DNA of 64,000 bases. Source: CAWEYO01 sp963813315 (lineage in GTDB: Bacteria; Pseudomonadota; Alphaproteobacteria; Rhizobiales; Rhizobiaceae). A program made the translations under genes and the position numbers. Numbering within the stretch: position 1 is the stretch's first letter; every line of letters starts with the position of its first letter. The stretch spans positions 27,310 to 91,309 of the forward strand of contig CAWEYO010000021.1 of assembly GCA_963813315.1 (NCBI GenBank). The letters run 5' to 3'. The notes under the pieces were generated by a model. That model was given only the letters and a program-made list of their open reading frames with translations. It was not told the DNA's origin and did not search any database. Below are positions 1 to 8,225 of this stretch, in pieces.

Positions 1-800
1 GCAAACTTGTCGATGTCTAGGCCGGCGGCAATGCCGGCGCGCGCATATTCTATCCCGTCCGCGATCGTGTAGGCCAGTTCCAGGTCGAGCGTCGCGCCGG
101 CTTCCTGGATGTGGTACCCCGAAATCGAGATCGAGTTGAACTTCGGCATGTGCCGGGAAGTATAGCTGATGATGTCGGAGGTGATCCGCATCGAGGGCCT
201 GGGCGGATAGATGTAAGTATTCCGCACCATGAACTCTTTCAGGATGTCGTTCTGGATCGTTCCCGCGAGGTCCTTCTGGGCAACACCCTGTTCTTCTCCG
301 GCAACGACGTAGAGCGCCAGGATCGGCAGGACAGCGCCGTTCATCGTCATCGAGACAGTCATTTCGCCGAGCGGGATCCTGTCGAAGAGCTGACGCATGT
401 CGAGGATGGAATTGATCGCTACGCCGGCCATGCCTACATCGCCTGTGACGCGTGGATGATCGCTGTCATAGCCGCGGTGAGTGGCGAGATCGAAAGCGAC
501 CGACAGCCCTTTCTGACCTGCTGCGAGGTTGCGGCGGTAGAAGGCGTTGGATTCCTCTGCTGTTGAGAAACCGGCATACTGGCGGATGGTCCAAGGCTGC
601 TGAACATACATCGTAGGGTAAGGGCCGCGGATGAAGGGGGGCGCACCCGGATACGTATCGAGGAACGGCAGGTCCTTGAGATCGCCTTGGCTGTAGATTC
701 GCTTGACGCGAATTCCTTCCGGCGTCACCCAATCGCCGGCACGCATTTTCGCTTCCCGGGCCTTCGGTTGGGACCAGGCTAGCGTCGTGAAGTCAGGAAT
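1..800 (-). CDS. mutB: Methylmalonyl-CoA mutase large (catalytic) subunit, 3' end outside the window
   Basis: Catalyses the adenosylcobalamin-dependent interconversion of methylmalonyl-CoA and succinyl-CoA, the last step of propionyl-CoA use. The minus-strand translation contains family-typical blocks such as RGPYPTMY, PWTIRQYAGFSTAEESNAFY, GLSVAFDLATHRGYDSDHP and DILKEFMVRNTYIYPP, so the family is clear although only about the first third is present; the B12-binding C-terminus lies beyond base 1. It follows mutA directly and the two are surely co-transcribed. The start is odd: the reading IPDFTTLAW extends to the mutA stop with no in-frame ATG, GTG or TTG. The first standard ATG is at 746, just four codons before the WVTPEG block; an ATT at 800 overlaps the mutA stop. 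Confidence 0.9.
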   Translation of the reverse strand, partial: MPDFTTLAWSQPKAREAKMRAGDWVTPEGIRVKRIYSQGDLKDLPFLDTYPGAPPFIRGPYPTMYVQQPWTIRQYAGFSTAEESNAFYRRNLAAGQKGLSVAFDLATHRGYDSDHPRVTGDVGMAGVAINSILDMRQLFDRIPLGEMTVSMTMNGAVLPILALYVVAGEEQGVAQKDLAGTIQNDILKEFMVRNTYIYPPRPSMRITSDIISYTSRHMPKFNSISISGYHIQEAGATLDLELAYTIADGIEYARAGIAAGLDIDKF

Positions 801-2242
801 TATGCATGGCCTTCTATCGATTGATCGATCCTGATAGCGCGCAAGCGCTCGCAAGAGGCAACGCCTTCTTCCGCGACAACACGCGGCTCGGCCTGCAGCG
901 TCGCTACGGGTCGCTCCGCTTTGAGCGGATAGAGCGTCGTGCCCACCAATGTGCGCTTGCCTTTGCGATAGCCCTCGGCGCGAGTGCTGCGCGCAACAGC
1001 TATGCGCGCCTGCAGCTTGCCTTGGGCGAGTGACTTCAGAACGCCCCCTTCCTTTTCAATCCGCTGGAATTCGCTCCACGCCGCTTCGCACAGCGTATCG
1101 GTAAGAGCCTCGATGCTGCCCGACCCGGCGGCGGGATCGGCGACAAAATCAATGTGGCTCTCGCCCGCGATGACCAACAGGGTATTGCGCGCCACCCGGC
1201 GCGCGAACTGATCGGGAAGACCGTGTGCAATAGTGTAAGGCAGGATCGATATCGAATCCGCGCCGCCGGCTGCTGCCGCAAAGCCGGCAATGGTGGTGCG
1301 CAGAATGTTGGTCTCGGGATCGCTCTTCGTCATCATTCTGTAAGACGTTTCCGCATGGATGATGGCGACCGACGGGGCGATAGAGCACACCTCCTGCGCC
1401 TTTGCCCAAAGTTTTCGCATGGCGCGAACCTTGGCGAGCGAAAGAAACTGGTCCTGATCGACGCTCAGCGAAAAGCCGATATGCGGCGCCGCATAGATCA
1501 GCGGCTGGCGTGCTTCCTCGAACATCCTCAGATGCGACACGGCGGACGCGAGCATGACGCCAAGTTCCTGCGCTTCGGTGGCGCCCGCATTGTGAAACAC
1601 CCGGCCATCTGCCTCGAGCAGAACGCCGGGAACGCCGAGCCCGAAGAAATGCGCAAGCGATTGCGGCATCGAAGCCTGCAACGCTTCGATCGACATGCGC
1701 AGGCGGCCGGTTCCGGCAAATACCGCCGCCGGGTCGATCCCGAACGAAAGATGAAGCCTGGACGGGTCCGCCCGCCGCGCGGTCAGCAGGTCTACCAGCC
1801 AGTCAACGGTGAGGCGGCTCTGGGGATGGGCGTCGATGCGGAGATAAGTCTGGTCGAGCGCAATACCTTCGAGCGTCTTCGAAAGGGCCTCGAAGCTTGC
1901 CGGAAGGCCATATCCAAAGGCATTCGGGGCGCCTTCGAAAACAAGCGTAAGGCCGGTTGCCCCATGAGCGATCTCATCCCTGGCCTGGCTGTTGGCTCGC
2001 ACCGGATCGGGATCATCGAGCCGCTGCGCGATTGCCCAGCGCACGCCTGGATCGGCGCGTAGCACCGGCCGCGCCCCTGCAGATCTCTCCTGGAGCGGCT
2101 CAATGCGCAGGCCGTCGTCGGTGTACGACACCAATGCTTCGTCGAAACTGGCGCCGGCCAGCGCTTTTTCGGAGAGCGCGCGCCAGCGGCTGCGATCGAA
2201 CGGTGGGAAGACTGCCTCCTTGAATACCGCGCCCGCGTCCAT
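800..2242 (-). CDS. mutA: Methylmalonyl-CoA mutase small subunit
   Basis: About 480 residues, matching the small, cobalamin-less subunit of heterodimeric methylmalonyl-CoA mutases. Recognisable stretches include VFKEAVFPPFDRSRW near the N-terminus, TGLTLVFEGAP, and SYRMMTKSDPETNILRTT followed by AAAGGADSISILPY, the conserved barrel region shared with MutB. The start at 2242 is chosen because a strong GAGGAGG Shine-Dalgarno precedes two adjacent ATGs and spaces best to the second; upstream in-frame codons do not look coding. The stop overlaps the presumed start region of mutB. Adenosylcobalamin binding and catalysis reside in MutB; this subunit stabilises the dimer. Confidence 0.88.
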   Translation of the reverse strand: MDAGAVFKEAVFPPFDRSRWRALSEKALAGASFDEALVSYTDDGLRIEPLQERSAGARPVLRADPGVRWAIAQRLDDPDPVRANSQARDEIAHGATGLTLVFEGAPNAFGYGLPASFEALSKTLEGIALDQTYLRIDAHPQSRLTVDWLVDLLTARRADPSRLHLSFGIDPAAVFAGTGRLRMSIEALQASMPQSLAHFFGLGVPGVLLEADGRVFHNAGATEAQELGVMLASAVSHLRMFEEARQPLIYAAPHIGFSLSVDQDQFLSLAKVRAMRKLWAKAQEVCSIAPSVAIIHAETSYRMMTKSDPETNILRTTIAGFAAAAGGADSISILPYTIAHGLPDQFARRVARNTLLVIAGESHIDFVADPAAGSGSIEALTDTLCEAAWSEFQRIEKEGGVLKSLAQGKLQARIAVARSTRAEGYRKGKRTLVGTTLYPLKAERPVATLQAEPRVVAEEGVASCERLRAIRIDQSIEGHA

Positions 2243-2444
2243 CATTCCTCCTCGAAACCGGGCGCTTTCGTGCGGAGCGCGAAAAACGTCCAGCTTCCGA
2301 TTGCCAAAGGACTGCGGCAACTGCAACCCCTGGCGGCCAATTTCCTGACGCGCCATTGTCGCATTGCCACGCTCTGACTATACCAGTCCCGGCAGTATTT
2401 TGCGCACGATATCAGATAGTCCCCCGTGTCGGAGATTTGAGCCC

Positions 2445-4004
2445 ATGGCAGACGAAAGCAGCATCTTCATCGGCGCCAGCCGAAGGCCCGACGACACCTA
2501 TCAGAAGCGCGAAGAGATGCTGCTGAAATACGGCAACCGTCACGGCCTGATCACCGGGGCCACGGGTACCGGCAAGACAGTCTCGCTGCAGATACTGGCG
2601 GAGGGATTCTCCAACGCCGGCGTGCCGGTTTTCGCAGCCGACATCAAGGGCGACCTTTCGGGCATGGCGGCACCCGGTGAAGCCAAGGATTTCTTGATCA
2701 AACGCGCCGAACAGGTGAAGCTCGAACCATACGATTTCCAGGCGTTTCCGGTCATTTTTTGGGATTTGTTCGGGGAAAAGGGCCATCCGATCCGCGCGAC
2801 CGTATCCGAAATGGGGCCGCTGCTCCTTTCGCGCCTCATGAACCTGACCGAAGCGCAGGAAGGCGTCATGAACATCGCCTTCAAGATCGCCGACGAGGAG
2901 GGGCTGCTGCTTCTCGATCTCAAGGACCTGCAATCCCTGCTCGCCAATATCGCCGATCGGGCCGACGAGATTTCCGCCCGCTACGGCAACGTCACGAAGC
3001 CCTCGGTCGGCGCGATCCAGCGCACGCTGCTCGTGCTTGAACAGCAGGGCGGTAGTTTCTTCTTCGGCGAGCCCGCACTGAAGATTTCCGATCTGATGCG
3101 CACCACGCGCGACGGTCGCGGCGCGGTCAGCATTCTTGCGGCAGAGAAACTGATGATGAATCCCCGCCTCTACGCGACCTTCCTTTTGTGGCTGATGTCC
3201 GAGCTCTTCGAGCAACTGCCGGAGGTGGGCGATCCGGAGCGGCCGAAACTGGTCTTCTTCTTCGACGAGGCGCATCTGCTCTTCAATGATGCACCGAGGG
3301 CGCTGGTCGATCGGGTCGAGCAGGTCGTGCGCCTGATCCGCTCCAAGGGCGTGGGTGTTTATTTTGTTACGCAGAACCCGCTCGACGTACCGGAAACCGT
3401 GCTTGCCCAGCTTGGCAACCGTGTTCAGCATGCGCTGCGGGCCTATACGCCGCGCGAGCAGAAGGCTGTGAGGACAGCGGCCGATACGTTCCGGTCCAAT
3501 CCAGATTTCGATTGCGCCGACGCGATCACCGGCCTGGGGACGGGCGAGGCGCTGGTCTCCACGCTCGAGGAAAAGGGCGCGCCGTCGGTCGTCCAGCGTA
3601 CGCTGGTCCGGCCGCCATGTTCGCGGGTTGGCCCGGTTACGGATGCAGAGCGCAACAGGATCATCGGCGAGAGCCCCGTCGCCGGCCAGTATGACGACAC
3701 CGTGGATCGGGAATCCGCTTTCGAGACCCTCCAGAAACGCGCGGCGGGCGCTGCGGATGCCGAGGAGGAGGCCAGCCGGCGCGAACAACAGGACAGCAGC
3801 CGAACGCGATGGACAATCCCCGGATTTGGCGATGACGGATCCGGCGATGACCGATACGAACGCCCAACACCGGGCCGGCCGCGTGCCTCGGGCCGCCAGA
3901 CCGTTGCCGAAGCGGCGATCAAGTCGGTGGTTCGGTCGGTCGGAACGTCGCTCGGGCGCGCCCTCGTGCGCGGAATATTGGGGAGCCTGAAGAAGGGTTT
4001 TTAA
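2445..4004 (+). CDS. HerA-like ATPase of the DUF853 (YjgR) family
   Basis: A 519-residue soluble P-loop ATPase. The Walker A motif GATGTGKT lies at residues 38-45 and the Walker B run LVFFFDEAHLLF near residue 270, followed by QNPLDVPETVLAQLGNRVQHALRAYTP split over the arginine-finger region typical of HerA/FtsK-type translocases. The family (E. coli YjgR) is broadly conserved but its physiological role is not settled; DNA processing is inferred from the fold. The C-terminal 100 residues are polar and low in complexity, ending in a short basic helix (GRALVRGILGSLKKGF). ATG 2445 is preferred over an upstream in-frame ATG at 2364 because GGAGA precedes it and similarity begins at MADES. It diverges from mutA across about 200 bp. 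Confidence 0.88.
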   Translation: MADESSIFIGASRRPDDTYQKREEMLLKYGNRHGLITGATGTGKTVSLQILAEGFSNAGVPVFAADIKGDLSGMAAPGEAKDFLIKRAEQVKLEPYDFQAFPVIFWDLFGEKGHPIRATVSEMGPLLLSRLMNLTEAQEGVMNIAFKIADEEGLLLLDLKDLQSLLANIADRADEISARYGNVTKPSVGAIQRTLLVLEQQGGSFFFGEPALKISDLMRTTRDGRGAVSILAAEKLMMNPRLYATFLLWLMSELFEQLPEVGDPERPKLVFFFDEAHLLFNDAPRALVDRVEQVVRLIRSKGVGVYFVTQNPLDVPETVLAQLGNRVQHALRAYTPREQKAVRTAADTFRSNPDFDCADAITGLGTGEALVSTLEEKGAPSVVQRTLVRPPCSRVGPVTDAERNRIIGESPVAGQYDDTVDRESAFETLQKRAAGAADAEEEASRREQQDSSRTRWTIPGFGDDGSGDDRYERPTPGRPRASGRQTVAEAAIKSVVRSVGTSLGRALVRGILGSLKKGF

Positions 4005-4045
4005 GCACACCGCGCGATGGTTCTTCCGGAGTCGTCACCGCGCTC

Positions 4046-4108
4046 TAACCCTTTGATTTTCGCATGATCTTATCCGAAAACCGCTACGCTTTTCGGGATC
4101 TTGCTCTA
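4046..4108. repeat. Palindromic intergenic repeat, family A copy 1
   Basis: Imperfect palindrome with the arms GCATGATCTTATCCGAAAA and TTTTCGGGATCTTGCTC. Related copies lie at about 5011-5067, 26899-26953, 42060-42115 and 42116-42171. It sits 42 bp after the HerA-like gene and abuts the longer element at 4108-4251, so the two form a mosaic. Short palindromes of this kind are common between rhizobial genes; RNA hairpin or 3'-end protection is plausible but not shown. Confidence 0.8.
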
Positions 4109-4251
4109 GGGTGTGTCGAGATTCAGGTCAGGCCGAGGCGAAAATGGCGGTTTTGAGGACCGGCACGCAGCGTACGTTCGTGTACGTGAGTACCGAAAGC
4201 GCAGAAGACCGCTATTTGCAGACCGACATCACCTGAATCTCAACACACCCT
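4108..4251. repeat. 144-bp MITE-like element with terminal inverted repeats, family D copy 1
   Basis: Bounded by AGGGTGTGT(C)GAGATTCAGG on the left and its near-perfect reverse complement CCTGAATCTCAACACACCCT on the right, about 21 bp with one mismatch. An inverted full-length copy occurs at 27325-27463; fragments occur at about 26875-26893 and 55650-55688. A short open frame inside (30 codons from the internal ATG) is not conserved in frame between the two copies, so the element is non-coding. It resembles a non-autonomous miniature transposon or rhizobial intergenic mosaic element. Confidence 0.8.
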
Positions 4252-4263
4252 GGAAGGTAGAGG

Positions 4264-4965
4264 TCAGAGCCGCAGGGCCTTGGCGATCTTTGTTCTGACA
4301 TAGGCGGCAGTCCAGCGCTCTTTCCAGGACCCTGAGCCAAGGTGCATGCCGAAGGTCACACCGGAGTTGAGCAGGATTTTCCGTTCCAGAGAACTATGCA
4401 GGCGGGTCGGACTGAAGACTGGTTTGGGAGTGACGATGACGCCCTCGTAGCGGTCACGGTTGGCAAAGAACACCCGGCTGAGAATACCAGGACCGGTAGC
4501 ATCGGTCACGTTATGGCAGGCGGAGACGCGGGGGGGATTTTGTGCGAAATGCGCGATGACGTCCTGCCAAAACGGGTGGCCGGGTCGAGACGCAATAATG
4601 TAGTTCGCTACCTGATCCAGAGAATCGCCGTAACTTATTGAAAACTCATATGAAAGAATTAATTCCGAGTCACCGTAGTGGTACGGGCGCAGGAATTCGT
4701 AGTCGAGGTCACAGTAAAGACCGCCGAGATCGTGCATCAGCACGTACCGGAACACGTCGGCACGCATGATGTTCTTTTCGAGGTCGCGGTAGACCGGGAA
4801 AAGTTCAGGCTGATGCTGACGGACGTGCTCATCCATTTCCGCATCGGTCCATAGTCTGTATGCCCAGCCTTGGTGGTAACGCCGAACGCTGTCGACGGCG
4901 CTTTGCCAGCGGACGGGGACCGTTTGGGATTTCCAAGTCTGATGAATGATTTGCGGGATTCGCAT
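4264..4965 (-). CDS. GT32 (OCH1/capsular-type) glycosyltransferase
   Basis: 233 residues. The N-terminus IPQIIHQTWKS and the block RADVFRYVLMHDLGG followed by LYCDLDYEFLRP, with the DLD (DXD) metal/nucleotide-sugar site, identify the glycosyltransferase-with-DXD family that includes yeast Och1 and bacterial capsule or LPS sugar transferases. The donor and acceptor cannot be told. No signal peptide or membrane segment is seen, so it probably acts on the cytoplasmic face. ATG 4965 is chosen because family similarity starts at MRIPQ; upstream codons run into a repeat palindrome. The gene is bracketed by repeats on both sides (4046-4251 and 5011-5067) and has no polysaccharide genes beside it, which suggests it was acquired alone. 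Confidence 0.85.
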   Translation of the reverse strand: MRIPQIIHQTWKSQTVPVRWQSAVDSVRRYHQGWAYRLWTDAEMDEHVRQHQPELFPVYRDLEKNIMRADVFRYVLMHDLGGLYCDLDYEFLRPYHYGDSELILSYEFSISYGDSLDQVANYIIASRPGHPFWQDVIAHFAQNPPRVSACHNVTDATGPGILSRVFFANRDRYEGVIVTPKPVFSPTRLHSSLERKILLNSGVTFGMHLGSGSWKERWTAAYVRTKIAKALRL

Positions 4966-5010
4966 AAACTTTTCTCTGATCGCACCTAGCGCACGATGAT
5001 TCTCTCTTTG

Positions 5011-5067
5011 ATTTTGGCATGATCTTTTCCGAAAACCGCTACGCACTTTTCGGGATCATGCTCTAGG
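5011..5067. repeat. Palindromic intergenic repeat, family A copy 2
   Basis: Same palindrome as at 4046-4108: GGCATGATCTTTTCCGAAAA, spacer CGCTACGCAC, then TTTTCGGGATCATGCTCTAG. It lies between the glycosyltransferase start and the DUF1428 gene, just upstream of both. Confidence 0.8.
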
Positions 5068-5131
5068 CGGCGGAACTCCGCTGCGCCTCATTCGTTACGC
5101 TTGCTTGCCCAGCACGCGAAAGGAGCCTGCA

Positions 5132-5488
5132 ATGACCTATGTTGATGGTTTCGTGGTTGCCGTGCCGATCGACAAGATCGAGGACTACAAGAAAGCCGCG
5201 CAGACGGCCGCCGAAGTATGGAAGGAGCACGGCGCGCTTTCCGTGGTCGAGTGCCTTGCCGACGACGTACCCTACGGCGAACTCACCTCCTTCCCTCGCG
5301 CGGTCCAGCAGAAGGACGGCGAGACGGTCGTCTTTTCGTGGATCACGTATGACTCACGCGAAGCGCGCGATGAGATCAATAAGAAGGTCATGGCCGACCC
5401 ACGGCTCAAAATGGACGATCCTTCCTCGATGCCCTTCGACGGCAAGAGGATGATCTATGGTGGGTTCAGGACAATGCTCGAACGCTAG
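5132..5488 (+). CDS. DUF1428 family protein (YbaA-like)
   Basis: 118 residues beginning MTYVDGFVVAVPIDKIEDYKK and ending in the KRMIYGGFRTML block characteristic of DUF1428, a dimeric alpha/beta ferredoxin-like (ABM-type) fold with no settled enzymatic role. Full family length. ATG 5132 has a good AAAGGAG upstream and matches the conserved N-terminus; an in-frame ATG at 5105 would add nine unconserved residues. Cytoplasmic, monocistronic as far as seen; the convergent L,D-transpeptidase gene ends nine bases away. Confidence 0.88.
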   Translation: MTYVDGFVVAVPIDKIEDYKKAAQTAAEVWKEHGALSVVECLADDVPYGELTSFPRAVQQKDGETVVFSWITYDSREARDEINKKVMADPRLKMDDPSSMPFDGKRMIYGGFRTMLER

Positions 5489-5496
5489 CGAATCGG

Positions 5497-6228
5497 TCAG
5501 TACACGACAACGGGGGTCTGGTTCGGAACACGATTGTAAAGATCGATCACGTCCTGATTGATCATGCGAACGCAGCCCGAGGAAACCGACTTGCCAATAG
5601 TCCACCATTCCGGCGAGCCGTGGATGCGGTAGAGCGTGTCCACACGGTTTTGAAAGATGTAGAGCGCACGGGCCCCAAGCGGGTTTTTAAGTCCAGGCTC
5701 CATGCCGCCAGCCTGGACGCTGTACTTCGCCAGTTCCGGTCGTCTGCCGACCATCTCAGCCGGTACCTTCCATCTTGGCCACTTCTTCTTCCACTGGATG
5801 ACCGCGCGCCCGGACCATTCGAAGCCGGCGCGGCCAAGTCCTACTCCATAGCGGATCGCTTCGCCGTAGGGGTGGACGAGATAGAGGTAGTGGCTTTGTG
5901 TATCGACAACGACTGTGCCCGGCGCTTCGCCTGTCGGATCCTGGACGATCCGACGCAGAAACCGCGGGTCGACCTGCTCGACCGGGATAGCCGGCAGTTC
6001 AAAGCCTTCGTCGAAGGTGCCGGCATACACTTGGCCAAAGCTGCCGAGAGGCGGCTCGTAGCCGCCGAGAGGCCGCCCGCCTGGAAAAGGTTCGCGCACG
6101 AAGCCGTCCGGCAGTGTTTCGTAAGGAATGGTGCAGGCCTGGAGAGCAGTCGAGGCCGCCGCCAGTCCTGACAGGGTGAGAAATTGGCGCCGGCTGACCG
6201 CCACAGATGCTGTTTGCTCTTTGGACAT
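5497..6228 (-). CDS. L,D-transpeptidase (YkuD domain), Tat-type lipoprotein
   Basis: 243 residues. The N-terminus carries SRRQFLTLSG, a twin-arginine motif, then a hydrophobic stretch and the lipobox LQAC, so it is probably a Tat-exported lipoprotein. The YkuD domain occupies roughly residues 100-243 with His203 and the catalytic Cys219 in SSGCVRM. Such enzymes make 3-3 peptidoglycan cross-links or attach outer-membrane proteins to peptidoglycan; polar-growing Rhizobiales carry many paralogues. ATG 6228 is chosen because it sits just before the export signal and has GGCGGA upstream; an in-frame ATG at 6390 would bury the signal. Confidence 0.9.
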   Translation of the reverse strand: MSKEQTASVAVSRRQFLTLSGLAAASTALQACTIPYETLPDGFVREPFPGGRPLGGYEPPLGSFGQVYAGTFDEGFELPAIPVEQVDPRFLRRIVQDPTGEAPGTVVVDTQSHYLYLVHPYGEAIRYGVGLGRAGFEWSGRAVIQWKKKWPRWKVPAEMVGRRPELAKYSVQAGGMEPGLKNPLGARALYIFQNRVDTLYRIHGSPEWWTIGKSVSSGCVRMINQDVIDLYNRVPNQTPVVVY

Positions 6229-6405
6229 GGGATTCCGCCTGGCGCTGGTCGAACAGCCGAACGCATGAAAAGTCTTCGCGCCGTTCCCCCTCTGCCCACA
6301 ACGAAATAGCGGCTCCCAATCTGGTCTCAAGTAGGAAAAAGCGTGGCACGGCAATGGTCGGGACCAACTGTGGCATTTGCGCAACGCCAAATGCCATCAG
6401 CGGCT

Positions 6406-7065
6406 TCACACCCTAAGCAGTCCTTCCAGCGATGGAAGAATGAGTTCTGGGGGCAGGTCGCCATATTCGTCGGGTTGGTCCGCGCGGTTGATCCAGACAG
6501 TGCGGAACCCGAACTTCGCGGCGCCCGCAATATCCCAGCGGTTTGAGGACTGGAACGAGACTGCGCTTGGATAGAGCCGCCAGGCGGTTGTCACCAGATC
6601 GTAGACGGAAGGATCGGTCTTGAAGCGCCGAACGGTCTCGACCGAGAAGACTTCGTCCAAAACCTGGTCGAGTGCCGCCGATTTCACGGCTGCGGCGAGC
6701 ATGTCGGGAGACCCGTTCGAGAGGATGGCCAACCGGGCTCCGCTGCCCTTCAACGCTTTCAGGACCGCCGGTACCTCCGGATAGCAGTCCAGATGCCAAT
6801 AGGCTTCGAGCAACGCGGCGCGCAATGCACGATCCGCGGACGGGACCTTGCTGAAGGCGAAGTCGAGGGCTTGCTCGGTGAGTTGCCAGAAATCGACGTG
6901 GGCGCCCATCAGGGTACGGACCCAGGAATATTCGAGCTGCTTTGCCCGCCAGATTTCGGAAAAGAGCTGCCCTTCAGGCCCGATATCCCCGGCATGGCGG
7001 CGCACGGCCGCGTGGACGTCGAACAGCGTGCCGTAGGCATCGAAAACATAAGTCGAATAGCGCAT
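6406..7065 (-). CDS. Haloacid dehalogenase type II (HAD superfamily)
   Basis: 219 residues, typical for (S)-2-haloacid dehalogenases. HAD motif I is FDAYGTLFDV with the nucleophile Asp9; motif II is ILSNGSPDML; the substrate-specific SSNRWDIAGAAKFGFRT block matches the SSNAWDAxGA signature of the type II enzymes. It would hydrolyse 2-haloacids such as L-2-chloropropionate to 2-hydroxyacids in the cytoplasm. The nearest neighbours are unrelated and face away, so it looks like a single-gene unit. Confidence 0.87.
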   Translation of the reverse strand: MRYSTYVFDAYGTLFDVHAAVRRHAGDIGPEGQLFSEIWRAKQLEYSWVRTLMGAHVDFWQLTEQALDFAFSKVPSADRALRAALLEAYWHLDCYPEVPAVLKALKGSGARLAILSNGSPDMLAAAVKSAALDQVLDEVFSVETVRRFKTDPSVYDLVTTAWRLYPSAVSFQSSNRWDIAGAAKFGFRTVWINRADQPDEYGDLPPELILPSLEGLLRV

Positions 7066-7247
7066 TGAGACCTCGACGTCCGCTCGGTCGGTTCTCGGGA
7101 GGTGGGCATGAGACCGAACAGCAGGACTCTTAAAAGGTAGCGAGGCCCGGTCAAGCGAGCGTGTGCCAGGATTTGCCGGTTGACTTGCCGTGGAAAGCCT
7201 TTTCCATAGCTAGGGAAAAGAACGATCGAACTCGGACGGAACAACCG

Positions 7248-8126
7248 ATGACTTTGGCAGAAGCAGCTCAATCTGCGACATGGACTTTCGTTAATGGCGA
7301 TTGGTACGAAGGCAACGTGGCGCTACTCGGGCCGCGCTCTCATGCGATGTGGCTTGGCTCCAGCGTGTTCGATGGCGCACGGTGGTTCGAAGGGGTGGCG
7401 CCGGACCTCGACCGCCATTCGGCGCGCGTGAACGCCTCGGCGATCGCGCTCGGACTGCGCCCGACAATGACGGTTGAGGAGATCGTCGGCCTGACCTGGG
7501 AGGGTCTGAAGAAATTCGACGGCAAGACGGCCGTCTATATTCGTCCCATGTATTGGGCCGAACATGGAGGCTATATGGGCGTGCCGGCCGAGCCGGCATC
7601 GACCCGTTTCTGCCTCTGCCTGTATGAAGCCCCGATGATATCGCCAGCCGGGTTTTCGGTTACGGTTTCGCCATTTCGCCGGCCATCGATCGAGACCGCG
7701 CCGACCAATGCGAAGGCCGGCTGTCTCTATCCCAACAATGGGCGCGCGATCCTCGATGCGAAAATGCGCGGCTTCGATAATGCCCTGGTGCTCGACATGT
7801 TGGGAAATGTAGCCGAAACAGGCACTTCCAACATCTTCCTCGTGAAGGACGGGCATGTGGCGACGCCTGCCGAGAACGGATCGTTTCTCTCGGGGATCAC
7901 CCGGTCGCGAACGATTTCCCTGCTTGACGGCTATGGCTTCAGGACGAGCGAACGGACGCTGTCGGTCCGGGATTTCCTCGAGGCGGACGAGATATTTTCT
8001 ACCGGCAACCATTCCAAGATCGTTCCGGTCACGCGGATCGAGGACCGCGACCTGCAGCCGGGACCGGTGGCCAAGCGCGCCCGCGAGCTCTATTGGGAAT
8101 GGGCGCATTCGACTTCTGCCGGGTGA
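7248..8126 (+). CDS. Branched-chain amino-acid aminotransferase-like class IV PLP enzyme
   Basis: 292 residues, fold-type IV PLP aminotransferase. The catalytic lysine is in TNAKAGCLYPNNGRAILDAK and the phosphate-binding/specificity segment is NVAETGTSNIFLV, with ITRSRTISLL and FSTGNHSKIVPVTRIEDR further on. The family converts L-leucine, isoleucine and valine to their 2-oxo acids with 2-oxoglutarate. The YPNN rather than YxN(S/A) context and shorter length leave D-amino-acid or other class IV specificity possible, so ilvE is not asserted. ATG 7248 matches the conserved start MTLAEAAQSATWTFVNGDW; an in-frame ATG at 7161 lacks support. Confidence 0.85.
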   Translation: MTLAEAAQSATWTFVNGDWYEGNVALLGPRSHAMWLGSSVFDGARWFEGVAPDLDRHSARVNASAIALGLRPTMTVEEIVGLTWEGLKKFDGKTAVYIRPMYWAEHGGYMGVPAEPASTRFCLCLYEAPMISPAGFSVTVSPFRRPSIETAPTNAKAGCLYPNNGRAILDAKMRGFDNALVLDMLGNVAETGTSNIFLVKDGHVATPAENGSFLSGITRSRTISLLDGYGFRTSERTLSVRDFLEADEIFSTGNHSKIVPVTRIEDRDLQPGPVAKRARELYWEWAHSTSAG

Positions 8127-8225
8127 TGGAACCGGGAGCTTCATTCCGGGTTGTCGCTGCATGATCCGGCTCTATGTTGTGCGGCGAAGAATCACCGGGC
8201 CATTTCCAAAATAAGGAGTACGACC

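Noticed and set aside
1154..2062. 302-codon plus-strand frame
   Set aside because: Antisense to mutA; no recognisable motif.
2412..4010. 532-codon open frame on the minus strand
   Set aside because: Lies wholly antisense to the HerA-like ATPase gene; composition is that of a GC-rich shadow frame.
4113..4298. Small frame inside the family D element
   Set aside because: The frame is not kept between the two full copies, so the element is non-coding.
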